Assembly (NCBI RefSeq): GCF_034555935.1
Contig: NZ_JAYDCJ010000003.1
Location: forward strand, 2,356,001 to 2,420,000
Reading direction: 5' to 3'
Length of the DNA stretch: 64,000 nt
Source: Marinobacter qingdaonensis
GTDB lineage: Bacteria; Pseudomonadota; Gammaproteobacteria; Pseudomonadales; Oleiphilaceae
Positions within the stretch are counted from its first letter, which is position 1. Each line of letters opens with the position of its first letter. The translations under genes were made by a program, and so were the position numbers. The notes beneath the pieces are model-generated. The model did not search any database and was not told the DNA's origin. It worked only from the letters and a program-made list of their open reading frames with translations. Of this stretch, positions 18,594 to 27,366 are shown piece by piece.

Positions 18594-19528
18594 TGCCGAC
18601 TCCGGTTGCTTGGCGCTGGCTCTTCACCCTGGGACTGCTGGGCAGTGTGGTCGTGGTCCTGGACCTCGACGAGCTCTGGCAGCAGCTCAGGCGCCTGCCG
18701 CCGTCGCTGCTGCTGCCGGCTTTCCTGCTCACCGGCGTGCAAGTGGCCTTGTCGGCCTGGCGCTGGCGCTTCACCGCGCAGCGCCTTGGCTTGCGCCTGC
18801 CGTATGGCCGGGCGGTGCGCGAATACTACCTGGCCAGCTTCCTCAATCAGGTGCTCCCGGGTGGTGTGGTGGGGGATGTTGGCCGGGCCTGGCGGCACAG
18901 TCAGCATACCGATCACAAACGCGGGGCGGTGCACGCCGTGGTGATTGAGCGGCTGTCGGGTCAGCTGGCTCTGTTGCTGGTTGTGGTTGCCGCGCTGTGG
19001 TGGCTGGCGCCGGCCAGCGACCTGTTTCCAGGCGAGCCAGCGCTATGGCTGCTGCTGATTTTAGTCGGTGTGATGGTGGCTGCCTGGCTGATACGGCGAA
19101 GCCGCCGGGCCGGGCACTATCTCGCAAACCTCCATCGCGATCTGTCTCGCACCCTGTTCGGCTGGCGGGTGTTCGCGATTCAACTCGGCACCTCTTTGCT
19201 GGTGTTGGCCAGCTACCTGGCCCTGTTCCTGGTGCTTGCCCAGCAAGCGGGCTATCTGGCATCCGGCGCCCCATGGCTACTGGTCGCTGCCTTGTGCAGC
19301 CTGTTGCTGCTGAGCATGGTGATACCGGTCACCGTGGCCGGCTGGGGGGTGCGTGAGGGCGCGGCGGCGGTGTTGTGGCCGTTTGCGGGATTGCCGGCGG
19401 AGCAGGGCGTGGCCCTCAGTGTGGGGTACGGCATCCTGGTGCTGGTGTCCTCCACGCCTGGCCTGGTGGTTCTGGTGTGGGGCCAGGCCAAGCCGGGATT
19501 GGCACAGGCTACGGAACGCGGAGGTTAG
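18590..19528 (+). CDS. Lysylphosphatidylglycerol-synthase-type (AglD/YbhN-like) transmembrane protein
   Basis: This 312-residue polytopic membrane protein has about eight hydrophobic segments and the family core NQVLPGGVVGDVGRAWR at about residues 85-100. SMVIPVTVAGWGVREGAA lies near residue 240. Members of this family (PF03706) include the flippase domain of MprF and AglD-like proteins, and are thought to move or bind lipid-linked compounds. There is no cytoplasmic aminoacyl-transferase domain, so this is not a lysyl-PG synthase. The ATG overlaps the previous stop codon in ATGA. It suggests that the cluster product is lipid-linked or translocated. Confidence 0.82.
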   Translation: MMPTPVAWRWLFTLGLLGSVVVVLDLDELWQQLRRLPPSLLLPAFLLTGVQVALSAWRWRFTAQRLGLRLPYGRAVREYYLASFLNQVLPGGVVGDVGRAWRHSQHTDHKRGAVHAVVIERLSGQLALLLVVVAALWWLAPASDLFPGEPALWLLLILVGVMVAAWLIRRSRRAGHYLANLHRDLSRTLFGWRVFAIQLGTSLLVLASYLALFLVLAQQAGYLASGAPWLLVAALCSLLLLSMVIPVTVAGWGVREGAAAVLWPFAGLPAEQGVALSVGYGILVLVSSTPGLVVLVWGQAKPGLAQATERGG

Positions 19529-19535
19529 GCAGACG

Positions 19536-20399
19536 TCAGGAAAATTCCAGATCGAACAGCATGTCCGATCCCAGGTTGATCAGCTGGGACTTGGGACGCA
19601 GGGCCTCGTCCAACCCGTCGATCTCCGGCAGGGAAAACGCCGGCCGACCGCTGCCGATGATCATGGGTGCCACCATCACGTGCAGTCGATCCAGCAGACC
19701 GGCATTCAGAAACGACGACACCGTCAGGCCCCCGCCTTCCACGAACACCTTCCTCAAGCCGAAATCGGCCAGCACCTGCAGGATCAGCCGGGGATCGGTC
19801 GGCTCGGTTTGGTCCGAACCGCCGAGGCAGGCGACTTCGGTGACCTGGCCACGTTCGGTGATCGACGCCTTGCCGCGGTAGGCGCCGGCGACCAGCCGCA
19901 GGGTCGGGGCTTCGTCGTCGGTAAACAGGTGGTGACTGTCCGGTACCCGGCGGTGCCGGTCAATGACCACGCGCACGGGGTTGGAGCCACTGGTGCGCCG
20001 GACCGTGAGCCTCGGGTTGTCGGTGGCGGCGGTCCCGGCACCCACCACAACGGCGTCCGAGACCGCGCGAATCCGATGCAGGTGCAGCAGGCCGTCGTCG
20101 CCATTGATGAACCGTGACCGGCCAGTCACCGTGGCAATCCGGCCGTCCAGGCTCTGGCCCAGTTGGCCGATCACCCTGGCACCGGCCTCCGTCCGAACCG
20201 GACGACACAGGGGCAGGAAGGTGGAGAGCAGGTCCCGGGCCTGGGGCGTTGCCGGGTGCAGCAAATGCCAGGCGCCCGCGCCGTTCAGACGCACCGCGGG
20301 CTGATCGGTGTCCGGCAATGCCAGTGTCACGTTGCTGCGGTCCAATGCAGTCAGCACCAACTGCCAGGCTGCCTCGCAGTCCATCGGTAGAGCGGTCAT
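19536..20399 (-). CDS. Stand-alone RibD-type (pyrimidine reductase family) reductase
   Basis: The C-terminal 210 residues match the RibD C-terminal reductase domain, which reduces the ribosyl group of a GTP-derived diaminopyrimidine with NADPH. Segments are GQSLDGRIAT, LHLHRIRAVSDAVVVGAGTAATDNPRL, RVVIDRHRRVP and VFVEGGGLTVSSFL. There is no deaminase domain; about 75 unassigned residues form the N-terminus. It converges on the AglD-like gene with seven bases between stop codons, so it is part of the same locus. A riboflavin role is possible, but stand-alone copies beside a pterin-synthase homologue point to another GTP- or pyrimidine-derived product. Confidence 0.82.
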   Translation of the reverse strand: MTALPMDCEAAWQLVLTALDRSNVTLALPDTDQPAVRLNGAGAWHLLHPATPQARDLLSTFLPLCRPVRTEAGARVIGQLGQSLDGRIATVTGRSRFINGDDGLLHLHRIRAVSDAVVVGAGTAATDNPRLTVRRTSGSNPVRVVIDRHRRVPDSHHLFTDDEAPTLRLVAGAYRGKASITERGQVTEVACLGGSDQTEPTDPRLILQVLADFGLRKVFVEGGGLTVSSFLNAGLLDRLHVMVAPMIIGSGRPAFSLPEIDGLDEALRPKSQLINLGSDMLFDLEFS

Positions 20400-20557
20400 A
20401 ACAGTCCCGTACGCTTGCCGTTGATTTCAGTATAGGCAGATTGTCCGAAAAGCTATAGGTACGTTACATTTCCAGTTTGATTCACTTTACTGGTAAGTTC
20501 CGGTCAACGCGGATTCCGGATTTCCTGGCGTCCCGACACAGGGTAGAGGCAACCAGC

Positions 20558-20971
20558 ATGCGGTACCTGCAAACGTTCAATCGTCGGCTGCGCCAGATTC
20601 GCGAGCACGGCCGACTGTCACGCTGGGATGTCGCCCAGATATGCGGGGTGGAAGAGGCTCAGGTGAAAAGCTGGGAAGCCACCGACGTCCGTCAACGGGG
20701 GTATCCGGGCATTTCCGAGCTGCTGGATTTCTGCATTCGTACCGAGACGCCGCTGGAAGACCTGATCGATCTCGAGGAGCAGGGCGATGGGCAACTGGAA
20801 CTGCCAGGCCTGGCGTTCAGCAACAGTGACGACCTGACGGTGGCGCTGAAAGAGTTGGAGCAGGAAATCAACCGAGTTCAGTTGTCCGATGAAGAAACCG
20901 AACTGCTGCGCCGGTTCCGCAACGCGTCCGCGGAAAACCGGCGCATGATCCTCCAGATTCTGGGAGGGTGA
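20558..20971 (+). CDS. XRE-type helix-turn-helix regulator
   Basis: This 137-residue protein has an N-terminal helix-turn-helix (RLRQIREHGRLSRWDVAQICGVEEAQVKSWE, about residues 8-40) and an acidic, helical C-terminal tail (LKELEQEINRVQLSDEETELLRRFRN). The ATG at 20558 is chosen because GAGG lies eight bases upstream and the domain begins shortly after; the in-frame extension upstream is not protein-like. It ends 15 bases from the convergent galU stop. The regulated genes are not evident. Confidence 0.75.
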   Translation: MRYLQTFNRRLRQIREHGRLSRWDVAQICGVEEAQVKSWEATDVRQRGYPGISELLDFCIRTETPLEDLIDLEEQGDGQLELPGLAFSNSDDLTVALKELEQEINRVQLSDEETELLRRFRNASAENRRMILQILGG

Positions 20972-20986
20972 GCCACAGGGCCCGGC

Positions 20987-21823
20987 TCAGTTACCTTTCT
21001 TGTAGATGTTCTCGTACACGTAGTTGGTGGCATCGACAAAGCCATCGATGCTGCCGCAATCGAAACGACGCCCCTTGAACTGGTAGGCCAGTACACAGCC
21101 GTTCTTGGCCTGCTCCAGAAGCGCGTCGGTGATCTGGACCTCGCCATTCTTGCCGGCCGGTGTGCGTTCGATGATGTCGAAGATGTCCGGGGTCAGGATG
21201 TAACGGCCAATGATCGCCAGGTTACTGGGCGCGTCTTCGGGGGCCGGCTTCTCCACCATGTCGGTAATGCGATAGAGCCCGTCCTTCATGGACTCGCCGG
21301 CAATCACCCCGTACTTGTGGGTTTCATTCTCCGGCACTTCTTCAATGGCCACGATCGAGCAGCGGAACTGGTTGTACAGTTTCACCATCTGCGCCAATAC
21401 TCCGTCGTCGCCGTCCGGGCCCAGGCAGAAGTCATCCGCCAGCACCACCGCAAACGGGTTGTCGCCGACCAGGTTGCGGCCGGTGAGGATGGCGTGTCCC
21501 AGGCCTTTCATTTCGTTCTGACGGGTAAACGCGAAGGTGTTGTTGTCGATCAGGTCGCGAATGGAGGCGAGCAGGTCTTCCTTGCCGGAGCCGGCAATCT
21601 GGTGCTCCAGTTCGTAGCTGATGTCGAAGTGGTCCTCGATGGCGCGCTTGCCCCGACCGGTGACAAAACCGAACTCGTGAATGCCTGCTTCAGCCGCTTC
21701 CTCGACGCCGTATTGCACCAGCGGCTTGTTGACGATGGGAAGAATCTCTTTCGGCATGGCCTTGGTGGCCGGCAGAAAGCGGGTTCCGTACCCGGCAACG
21801 GGGAACAGGCATTTTTTGATCAT
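20987..21823 (-). CDS. galU: UTP-glucose-1-phosphate uridylyltransferase
   Basis: GalU makes UDP-glucose from UTP and glucose-1-phosphate for polysaccharides and periplasmic glucans. The 278-residue protein begins with the nucleotidyltransferase signature LFPVAGYGTRFLPATKAMPKE. VLADDFCLGPD holds a metal-binding Asp, and the GVIAGES, VEKPAPEDAPSNLAIIGRYIL and QFKGRRFDCGSIDG segments are characteristic. The length is normal. AAGGA precedes the ATG. It lies upstream of the opg genes, whose glucosyltransferase uses UDP-glucose. Confidence 0.96.
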   Translation of the reverse strand: MIKKCLFPVAGYGTRFLPATKAMPKEILPIVNKPLVQYGVEEAAEAGIHEFGFVTGRGKRAIEDHFDISYELEHQIAGSGKEDLLASIRDLIDNNTFAFTRQNEMKGLGHAILTGRNLVGDNPFAVVLADDFCLGPDGDDGVLAQMVKLYNQFRCSIVAIEEVPENETHKYGVIAGESMKDGLYRITDMVEKPAPEDAPSNLAIIGRYILTPDIFDIIERTPAGKNGEVQITDALLEQAKNGCVLAYQFKGRRFDCGSIDGFVDATNYVYENIYKKGN

Positions 21824-22148
21824 GAAAGCGTCCTTTTGGTCGAGCAGTGACGTCCCCGGTTCGGGGCAGTTAACGTCTTGTTAATCACAAACTGTGCCGA
21901 GTTTAACGAACTTGCCTTCCGAAAAGGAGGGGCGGCGCTCATCTGTAAGCCGACGTAACCGAATTGTTGCCGGTTTCCCCGGCCAGATACATCCGGAAAC
22001 ACTTCTGAAACAACCTTCAAATACAATTCTAATGCTTTGTATTGCGGCTTATTAAAAGTTGTAATTTTTGGTCAGGCCCTCTGGAAGCAGGCCCCCCGGG
22101 GTGGATAAAGTCCTGTTCACCTTTTGTTCACTTCCCGAAGGTTGACGA
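21824..22148. other. 325-bp divergent intergenic region between galU and the TpsB-like gene
   Basis: No gene is seen here. Two short hairpins are visible: CCCCG-GTT-CGGGG at 21854-21866 in the galU leader, and GCCGG-TTTCC-CCGGC at 21969-21983. The middle is AT-rich (about 21990-22075) and presumably holds divergent promoters, but I cannot place a -35/-10 pair with confidence. AAGG at 22139-22142 serves the GTG start at 22149. Confidence 0.4.
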
Positions 22149-23300
22149 GTGCGATTTTCACGTTCGCTTGCACTGTTTCTGTGCGTTATTTCCGGTTATG
22201 CCAGCGTGGCGTCGGCTGGCGGCGGTGTGCACGAGCCGACCGTGCTCTATCCGGGCCATCTGTTCAATTCGGTGGCGTCCTACCTGGCCTCCACCGTCAG
22301 TGTGTCGGGCTCGTCCAGCCGCGACGATGATCGTGCTCAGAGCAGCCTGGGCCTGGTGAGCGACGATCTGGGCTGGTCCCGACACCGCCTTGGATTCAGT
22401 TACCGGGATACGGTGTCGCGCCGTGAAAACCTCGAATCCTCCAGTCTCAGCTTTAATTACGGCCTGTCCCTCTCCAAGTTCGACATCGGAATGGAAATGG
22501 AGAATTCCGATTACGCCGGTGTCACCGAAGGGAACGGGAACCGGTTCGATGCCCAGAGCAAGCGCGATGTCTTCCGGGTCAAAGGCAGCCGGCCGGTGGC
22601 CGCCTGGAACGGGTTTGCGGTGCGTAGCCTGTTCAGCCATGCAACCGGCTCCTCGAGCGTGGCCGATGAAACTGGCTGGGAGGAGGACGCCCAGTACCAG
22701 ATCTCCAAGTTTGGCCTGGAGATTCGAGAGGATCACCAGCTGGTTGCCGGCTTGTCCTCCTCAACCAGCGTGAAAGCCATCACCGGAGTGAATCGGCGTC
22801 AGACCGTGAATAACCACGGCGAAAGCGCGACCAGCGATCAGTTCAGCAAAGTGTTGGTGTCGGCCTCAGTCAGCCGGGCCATCGACCGCTGGGTATTGGG
22901 CGTGGGCGGGCGCTACCAGTTCGCACCAACCGAGCTTCCGTCGTCCGAGAAATTCAAGGTCGTGGGCTCCTCTCTGGCCAGCGGCTTCAATGGGCAGGCC
23001 CGCTATGCCACCGAGGGTGGCTGGTTTCGGCTCCAGGCCGACAGCCCGACCTATCGGATGCCGGTACTGTCCGGCGTGAAGTCGTCGCTGCAGTTTTCGG
23101 TGCTACGGGGCTGGACTCCCGGTTCCGAGGCACTGAACGAACCCGAGGGCAGTGCCAGCGTGGGCGAGGTCGCGCTGCAGCTGGATTCCCGCGACTTTCT
23201 GGCGTCGGTGAGCGTCGGCAAGATGCTGTCGGAATCCGACCCGCAGATGCGCTTTGCCCGTCGTCCCGACGTGTCCCTGTCCATTTATTTCGACCTGTAA
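22149..23300 (+). CDS. Outer-membrane barrel resembling the C-terminus of TpsB/ShlB transporters
   Basis: This 383-residue secreted protein has a signal peptide (about 1-23, ending ASA). It is then almost all amphipathic beta strands, ending in a terminal aromatic-hydrophobic strand (SLSIYFDL). The stretch YQFAPTELPSSEKFKVVGSSLASGFNG and the closing LDSRDFLASVSVGKML resemble the barrel part of two-partner-secretion TpsB proteins. No POTRA domains and no TpsA partner are present, so classical two-partner secretion is unlikely. The start is GTG at 22149, with AAGG seven bases upstream. It lies 99 bases before opgG in the same orientation, so an envelope-glucan-related role is possible but unproven. 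Confidence 0.6.
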   Translation: MRFSRSLALFLCVISGYASVASAGGGVHEPTVLYPGHLFNSVASYLASTVSVSGSSSRDDDRAQSSLGLVSDDLGWSRHRLGFSYRDTVSRRENLESSSLSFNYGLSLSKFDIGMEMENSDYAGVTEGNGNRFDAQSKRDVFRVKGSRPVAAWNGFAVRSLFSHATGSSSVADETGWEEDAQYQISKFGLEIREDHQLVAGLSSSTSVKAITGVNRRQTVNNHGESATSDQFSKVLVSASVSRAIDRWVLGVGGRYQFAPTELPSSEKFKVVGSSLASGFNGQARYATEGGWFRLQADSPTYRMPVLSGVKSSLQFSVLRGWTPGSEALNEPEGSASVGEVALQLDSRDFLASVSVGKMLSESDPQMRFARRPDVSLSIYFDL

Positions 23301-23399
23301 CCCTGCTTTTCCGAGCCTCTGGCTTGGCAGTTTCCAGCCTGCTTAACTATGTTGGTAGGTGGCGCGGCGGGCGCTTGTGCAGATGGGGGCGGGATAGTG

Positions 23400-24938
23400 A
23401 TGGATACGGCACGCTATCGACGTTGGGGGTGTTGGTCGCTCCTGATGCTCCTGCCTTGTCTGGCCATGGGCTTCGGCCTCGACGATGTCGCCGAACGAGC
23501 CAGGGTGCTGGCCCAATCCGACTTTGAGGCGCCCGAGCCAGTGCCCGATTTTTTGCGCGAGCTGACCCCGGACCAGCACCGGGCGATCCGCTTCGACCCT
23601 GCCAGGAGCCTCTGGCACGACGACCGTTCCCGCTTTCAGGTCATGATGATCCCGCCCGGCAGCTATTACAGCCATGCGGTCAGGCTCAACGTGGTGGACG
23701 GCGAGCGCCAGGACCCGATCCCCTTCCGCCGGGATGATTTCGCCTACCCGGACGACGAACTCAGGAACCGCATTCCCGCCGACCTCGGCTACGCCGGCTT
23801 CACCCTGACCGATACCAAGCCTGCCAGCGGTGAACGGGCTGCGGTCCTGATGTTTGGTGGTGCCAGCTATTTTCGGGGCGCCGGCCGCGACCAGGAATTC
23901 GGGCTTTCCGGGCGTGGCGTTGCCATTGATACCGGGCTTGCCTCCGGCGAGGAATTCCCGACGTTCACCGAGTTCTGGCTGGAGCGTCCCGGCCCGGATG
24001 CCGAGGCCATCACCATCTACGCCTTGCTGGAAGGAGAGTCGATCACCGGTGCCTACCGGTTTGCGCTGCGGCCGGGCGAGACCAGCGCGGTGACCGTGAC
24101 CGCTCGCCTTTTCCTGCGTGACGCGGTCGAGCAGCTTGGGCTCGCGCCCCTGACGTCCATGTTCTTCTACGCCGAGAATGCCGCCAAGCCGATGGGGCAA
24201 TGGCGGCCGGAAGTCCACGATTCCGACGGCTTGCTGATCCATGACCGGGGATCCGGAGAGTGGCTGTGGCGGCCGCTGGTCAATCCCGGGAAGCTGCAGC
24301 TCAGCTACCACCAGGTAGCGGAACTCGGCGGTTTTGGCCTGATGCAGCGGGACCGGGTGTTCCAGTCCTACGAAGACCCGGAGGCCCGCTACGACCGGCG
24401 GCCCAGCGCCTGGGTCGAGCCGGAGGGGGACTGGCGCGCCGGGCATGTGGTCCTGGTGGCGCTGCCCACGGAGGCGGAGACCAACGACAACATCGTTGCT
24501 TTCTGGGTGTCGGAGCAGCGAGCGGAACCGGATCAGTTGAGGGAGCTGAGTTATCGGGTGAGCTTTGGCCCGCCGTCGATCGCAGGGCAGCGGCTTGGCC
24601 GGGCCGTTCCGACGTTTTTTGGCCACAGCAACGGCGGGGGCGAGGAGGCCAACGCGTTGCGCTTTGTCGTTGATTTCGAAGGTGAGGAGCTGGCGGCCCT
24701 GGCCCCCGACGCGCCGGTGGTAAGCACCGTTGTGGGGGGCGAAGGCACCGAGGTGCTGGAACATTTCGTCCAGTTTATCGAGCCCAAGGCAATGTGGCGG
24801 CTGTCGATCCTGGCCCGGCCGGCGCCCGGGAAGATCCTCGCTCTGCGCGCCTTCCTGAGCCTGGAGGGCAAGCCGGTCAGCGAGACCTGGATCTACGAAT
24901 ACGGCGCGGGCAACGGGAGTAGGCGCCAGTCTGACTGA
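23400..24938 (+). CDS. opgG: Periplasmic glucan biosynthesis protein OpgG
   Basis: OpgG (MdoG) acts in the periplasm on osmoregulated periplasmic glucans (OPGs) made by OpgH, and is needed for their backbone structure. A Sec signal (LLMLLPCLAMG) precedes the MdoG domain, which includes DFLRELTPDQHRAIRFDP, FRGAGRDQEFGLSGRG and RPEVHDSDGLLIHDRGSGEWLWRPLVNP. Its 512 residues match E. coli OpgG (511). The ATG at 23400 gives a standard signal peptide; an ATG at 23349 would add 17 unlikely residues. It heads the opgG-orf-opgH-opgD operon. Confidence 0.9.
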   Translation: MDTARYRRWGCWSLLMLLPCLAMGFGLDDVAERARVLAQSDFEAPEPVPDFLRELTPDQHRAIRFDPARSLWHDDRSRFQVMMIPPGSYYSHAVRLNVVDGERQDPIPFRRDDFAYPDDELRNRIPADLGYAGFTLTDTKPASGERAAVLMFGGASYFRGAGRDQEFGLSGRGVAIDTGLASGEEFPTFTEFWLERPGPDAEAITIYALLEGESITGAYRFALRPGETSAVTVTARLFLRDAVEQLGLAPLTSMFFYAENAAKPMGQWRPEVHDSDGLLIHDRGSGEWLWRPLVNPGKLQLSYHQVAELGGFGLMQRDRVFQSYEDPEARYDRRPSAWVEPEGDWRAGHVVLVALPTEAETNDNIVAFWVSEQRAEPDQLRELSYRVSFGPPSIAGQRLGRAVPTFFGHSNGGGEEANALRFVVDFEGEELAALAPDAPVVSTVVGGEGTEVLEHFVQFIEPKAMWRLSILARPAPGKILALRAFLSLEGKPVSETWIYEYGAGNGSRRQSD

Positions 24939-24962
24939 CCGGTCTGGAGGGGATCGCAGTCC

Positions 24963-25244
24963 ATGAACGAGCTCGACCTTCACGATGTTTTCAACCGGGT
25001 GCATTTGTACCTGCTCGAGTCCGGGGTGGTGATGACCCCGGACCAGTGCGCCCGTGTACTGCAGTTGCTGCAGAGCGTGGTGGCCGATGTCCAGCGCCCG
25101 GGGAACACCGCCACCGCCCTGGAACTGGCGATCGATGCCTTGCCCGGGGTCTTCGAGCTGCCGGCGTTGGCGGTACCCCAGATCAGCCCACCGCTGCAGC
25201 GGGGCAGCATCGGCTATCATGTGCCCGAGGCCCGCCGTGGCTAA
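24963..25244 (+). CDS. Small unknown protein between opgG and opgH
   Basis: This 93-residue acidic protein (start MNELDLHDVFNRVHLYLLESG) has no signal peptide or membrane segment and two probable helices. I do not recognise it. It lies 24 bases after opgG, and its stop overlaps the likely GTG start of opgH by eight bases, so it is translated as part of the operon. A role as an OpgH partner or regulator is inferred from position alone. It might be the split-off cytoplasmic N-terminal region seen in longer OpgH proteins. Confidence 0.6.
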   Translation: MNELDLHDVFNRVHLYLLESGVVMTPDQCARVLQLLQSVVADVQRPGNTATALELAIDALPGVFELPALAVPQISPPLQRGSIGYHVPEARRG

Positions 25245-27348
25245 CCGCACCGGAGCGGAGTGGCACCGGGCCGCCCATTGGCGTCGCTGGCTGTTCGTCA
25301 GTCTGGTGCTGAGCCAGTCCGCGATTGCCAGTTACTGCCTGGTCTGGGTGTTGCCCTACCACGGTGGCACCCTGACCGAGCGGGTGATCCTGGCGTTGTT
25401 CGCCGTGTTGTACACCTGGATCGCCGTCGGGTTCTGGATCGGGACCCTGGGGTTTGTCATCCGTCGGTTCGGCGGCGATCGGCTCTCGCTTTTGCGGCGG
25501 CACCCGGCGGCCGAACTGGCGCACACGTCGCTGGCGCCGACCGCAGTCATTCTGCCGATTTACCATGAGCCGGTGCGCTGGACCCTGAACGGCTTGAAGG
25601 CAGTTTACCAGGATCTGGCCGCCGAGGGTGGCCTGGAGTTTTTCCAGTTCTATGTCCTGTCCGACAGCCGGTCGGCCGACGTCTGGCTGGAGGAACAGCA
25701 GGTCTGGTGCGAATTGGTCCGCGATCTGAAGGCCGAGGGGCGACTGTTTTACCGGCGCCGGCCGGTCAATCTCAATTTCAAGAGTGGCAATGTGGCGGAT
25801 TTCCTGCGCCGCTGGGGCCGGCGCCATCGCTATGTGGTGGTGCTGGATGCCGACAGCCTGCTCAGCGGCCAAACCCTGTGTCAGATGGTCAGGCTGATGG
25901 AGCGTGAACCCCGGGTCGGGATCCTGCAGACCAACCCCAGTATCATCAACGCCCAGTCCCTGTTTGCCCGGGTCCAGCAGTTCGCTAACCGCTTTTACTC
26001 ACCCCTGTTCGCGACCGGTTTGGCCGCGGTGCAGTTGGGGGACGCGGCGTTCTGGGGGCACAACGCCATTCTGCGGGTGCAACCGTTCATGGCTCACTGC
26101 GGTCTGAGGAAACTGCCCGGCCGTGGCCTGTTTGGTGGACCGATACTCAGTCATGACTTTGTCGAGGCGGCGTTTATGGGCCGAGCCGGCTTCGAAGTCT
26201 GGCTGGAGCCGGGTCTGTCCGGCAGTTACGAGGAGTCGCCGCCGACCCTGGCGGACGAACTGGTGCGTGATCACCGCTGGGCCAAGGGGAACCTGCAGCA
26301 CTTGTGGGTGATGCTGCGCGAGCCCGGCCTCAGGTTTGCCCATCGGATGGCCTTCCTGAACGGCATCATGGCGTACGTGGCCTCACCCCTGTGGCTGCTG
26401 TTCCTGATGGCGGTTACCGTGGCGGCGGCGCAGATGACCCTGGCGCCAATCGATTATTTTCCCGAGGGCCATCAGGGCCTGTTTCCCTTATGGCCGGAGT
26501 GGCGCCCGGAATGGGCGCTGACCCTGGCCCTGAGCACGGTGCTGTTGTTGTTTCTGCCCAAGTTCCTGGCACTGGTGGATGCGGTCCTGCAGGACCGGAC
26601 CGCCGAGTTTGGCGGGGGAGTGCGCCTGTTTCAGGGTGTACTGCTCGAAATTCTGGTGTCGATCCTGCTGGCGCCGGTGCGCATGTTAGCCCACAGCCGG
26701 TTCGTATTCGCCGCGTTGTCGAACGTCTCTCTGCGGTGGGCCGGACAGAACCGAACGGAAGAAATGAGCTGGCGCGAAGGCTTGGCCTCGCAATGGCCGG
26801 CGGTGGTGGTCGGGGCGACCTGGTCCTGGTTTGCCTGGCACCTGGATACCGCGTTTTTCCTGTGGTCACTGCCCGTGGCGCTGCCTTTGTTGCTGTCGGC
26901 CCAGACCGCCGTGCTGCTCAGCCGCCGCGCCCTGGGGGTGGGGCTGTTGAACCGCCGGTTGCTGCTGATCCCCGAGGAAGTTTCGCCGCCCCCGGTTCTG
27001 GAAAAGGCCAGGGCGGTACGATCGGTGGAACCCGAGCACTCCGGTCTGACCCCGTTTCAGCAGGCCATTCTTCTCCCACAGGTGAATCGCCTGCACCAGG
27101 CCTTTGCCCGGGTGCATTCGACGCTGGAGCGGGAGCGGCATTGGTCGACGGATGTCGAGCGCTGCCTGAAACATGGCCCGGCGCTCCTGACCGATGCCAA
27201 GCTGGCTCGAATCGCCCGGGACCGTTGGGCGTTGGCGTACCTGCACCGGCAGTCGTGGAAGGCGGACCCGGAGTCCTATTGGGGCCGGTGCATCCGCAAT
27301 TTGCTGGCTCAGCGACTCAATGATTCCAGGCAGCAGGCGGACGCCTGA
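25237..27348 (+). CDS. opgH: Glucans biosynthesis glucosyltransferase OpgH
   Basis: OpgH (MdoH) is an inner-membrane GT2 enzyme that polymerises and exports beta-1,2-glucan from UDP-glucose. Two N-terminal membrane helices precede the catalytic domain (ILPIYHEP, VVLDADSLL, and DHRWAKGN as the (Q/R)xxRW-type motif). Several C-terminal helices follow. I choose GTG at 25237 because GAGG lies six bases upstream and it overlaps the preceding small gene; an ATG at 25219 is the alternative. The product of about 703 residues is shorter than E. coli OpgH (about 847), mainly lacking the long cytoplasmic N-terminus. Confidence 0.9.
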   Translation: MANRTGAEWHRAAHWRRWLFVSLVLSQSAIASYCLVWVLPYHGGTLTERVILALFAVLYTWIAVGFWIGTLGFVIRRFGGDRLSLLRRHPAAELAHTSLAPTAVILPIYHEPVRWTLNGLKAVYQDLAAEGGLEFFQFYVLSDSRSADVWLEEQQVWCELVRDLKAEGRLFYRRRPVNLNFKSGNVADFLRRWGRRHRYVVVLDADSLLSGQTLCQMVRLMEREPRVGILQTNPSIINAQSLFARVQQFANRFYSPLFATGLAAVQLGDAAFWGHNAILRVQPFMAHCGLRKLPGRGLFGGPILSHDFVEAAFMGRAGFEVWLEPGLSGSYEESPPTLADELVRDHRWAKGNLQHLWVMLREPGLRFAHRMAFLNGIMAYVASPLWLLFLMAVTVAAAQMTLAPIDYFPEGHQGLFPLWPEWRPEWALTLALSTVLLLFLPKFLALVDAVLQDRTAEFGGGVRLFQGVLLEILVSILLAPVRMLAHSRFVFAALSNVSLRWAGQNRTEEMSWREGLASQWPAVVVGATWSWFAWHLDTAFFLWSLPVALPLLLSAQTAVLLSRRALGVGLLNRRLLLIPEEVSPPPVLEKARAVRSVEPEHSGLTPFQQAILLPQVNRLHQAFARVHSTLERERHWSTDVERCLKHGPALLTDAKLARIARDRWALAYLHRQSWKADPESYWGRCIRNLLAQRLNDSRQQADA

Positions 27349-27366
27349 TGTGGCAGGAGGACAGGG

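Noticed and set aside
18590..19528. Annotation as lysylphosphatidylglycerol synthase (MprF)
   Set aside because: Only the membrane domain is present; there is no aminoacyl-transferase domain.
23343..25250. A 635-codon reverse open frame opposite opgG
   Set aside because: Composition is that of a shadow of a GC-rich gene; the forward protein is clearly OpgG.
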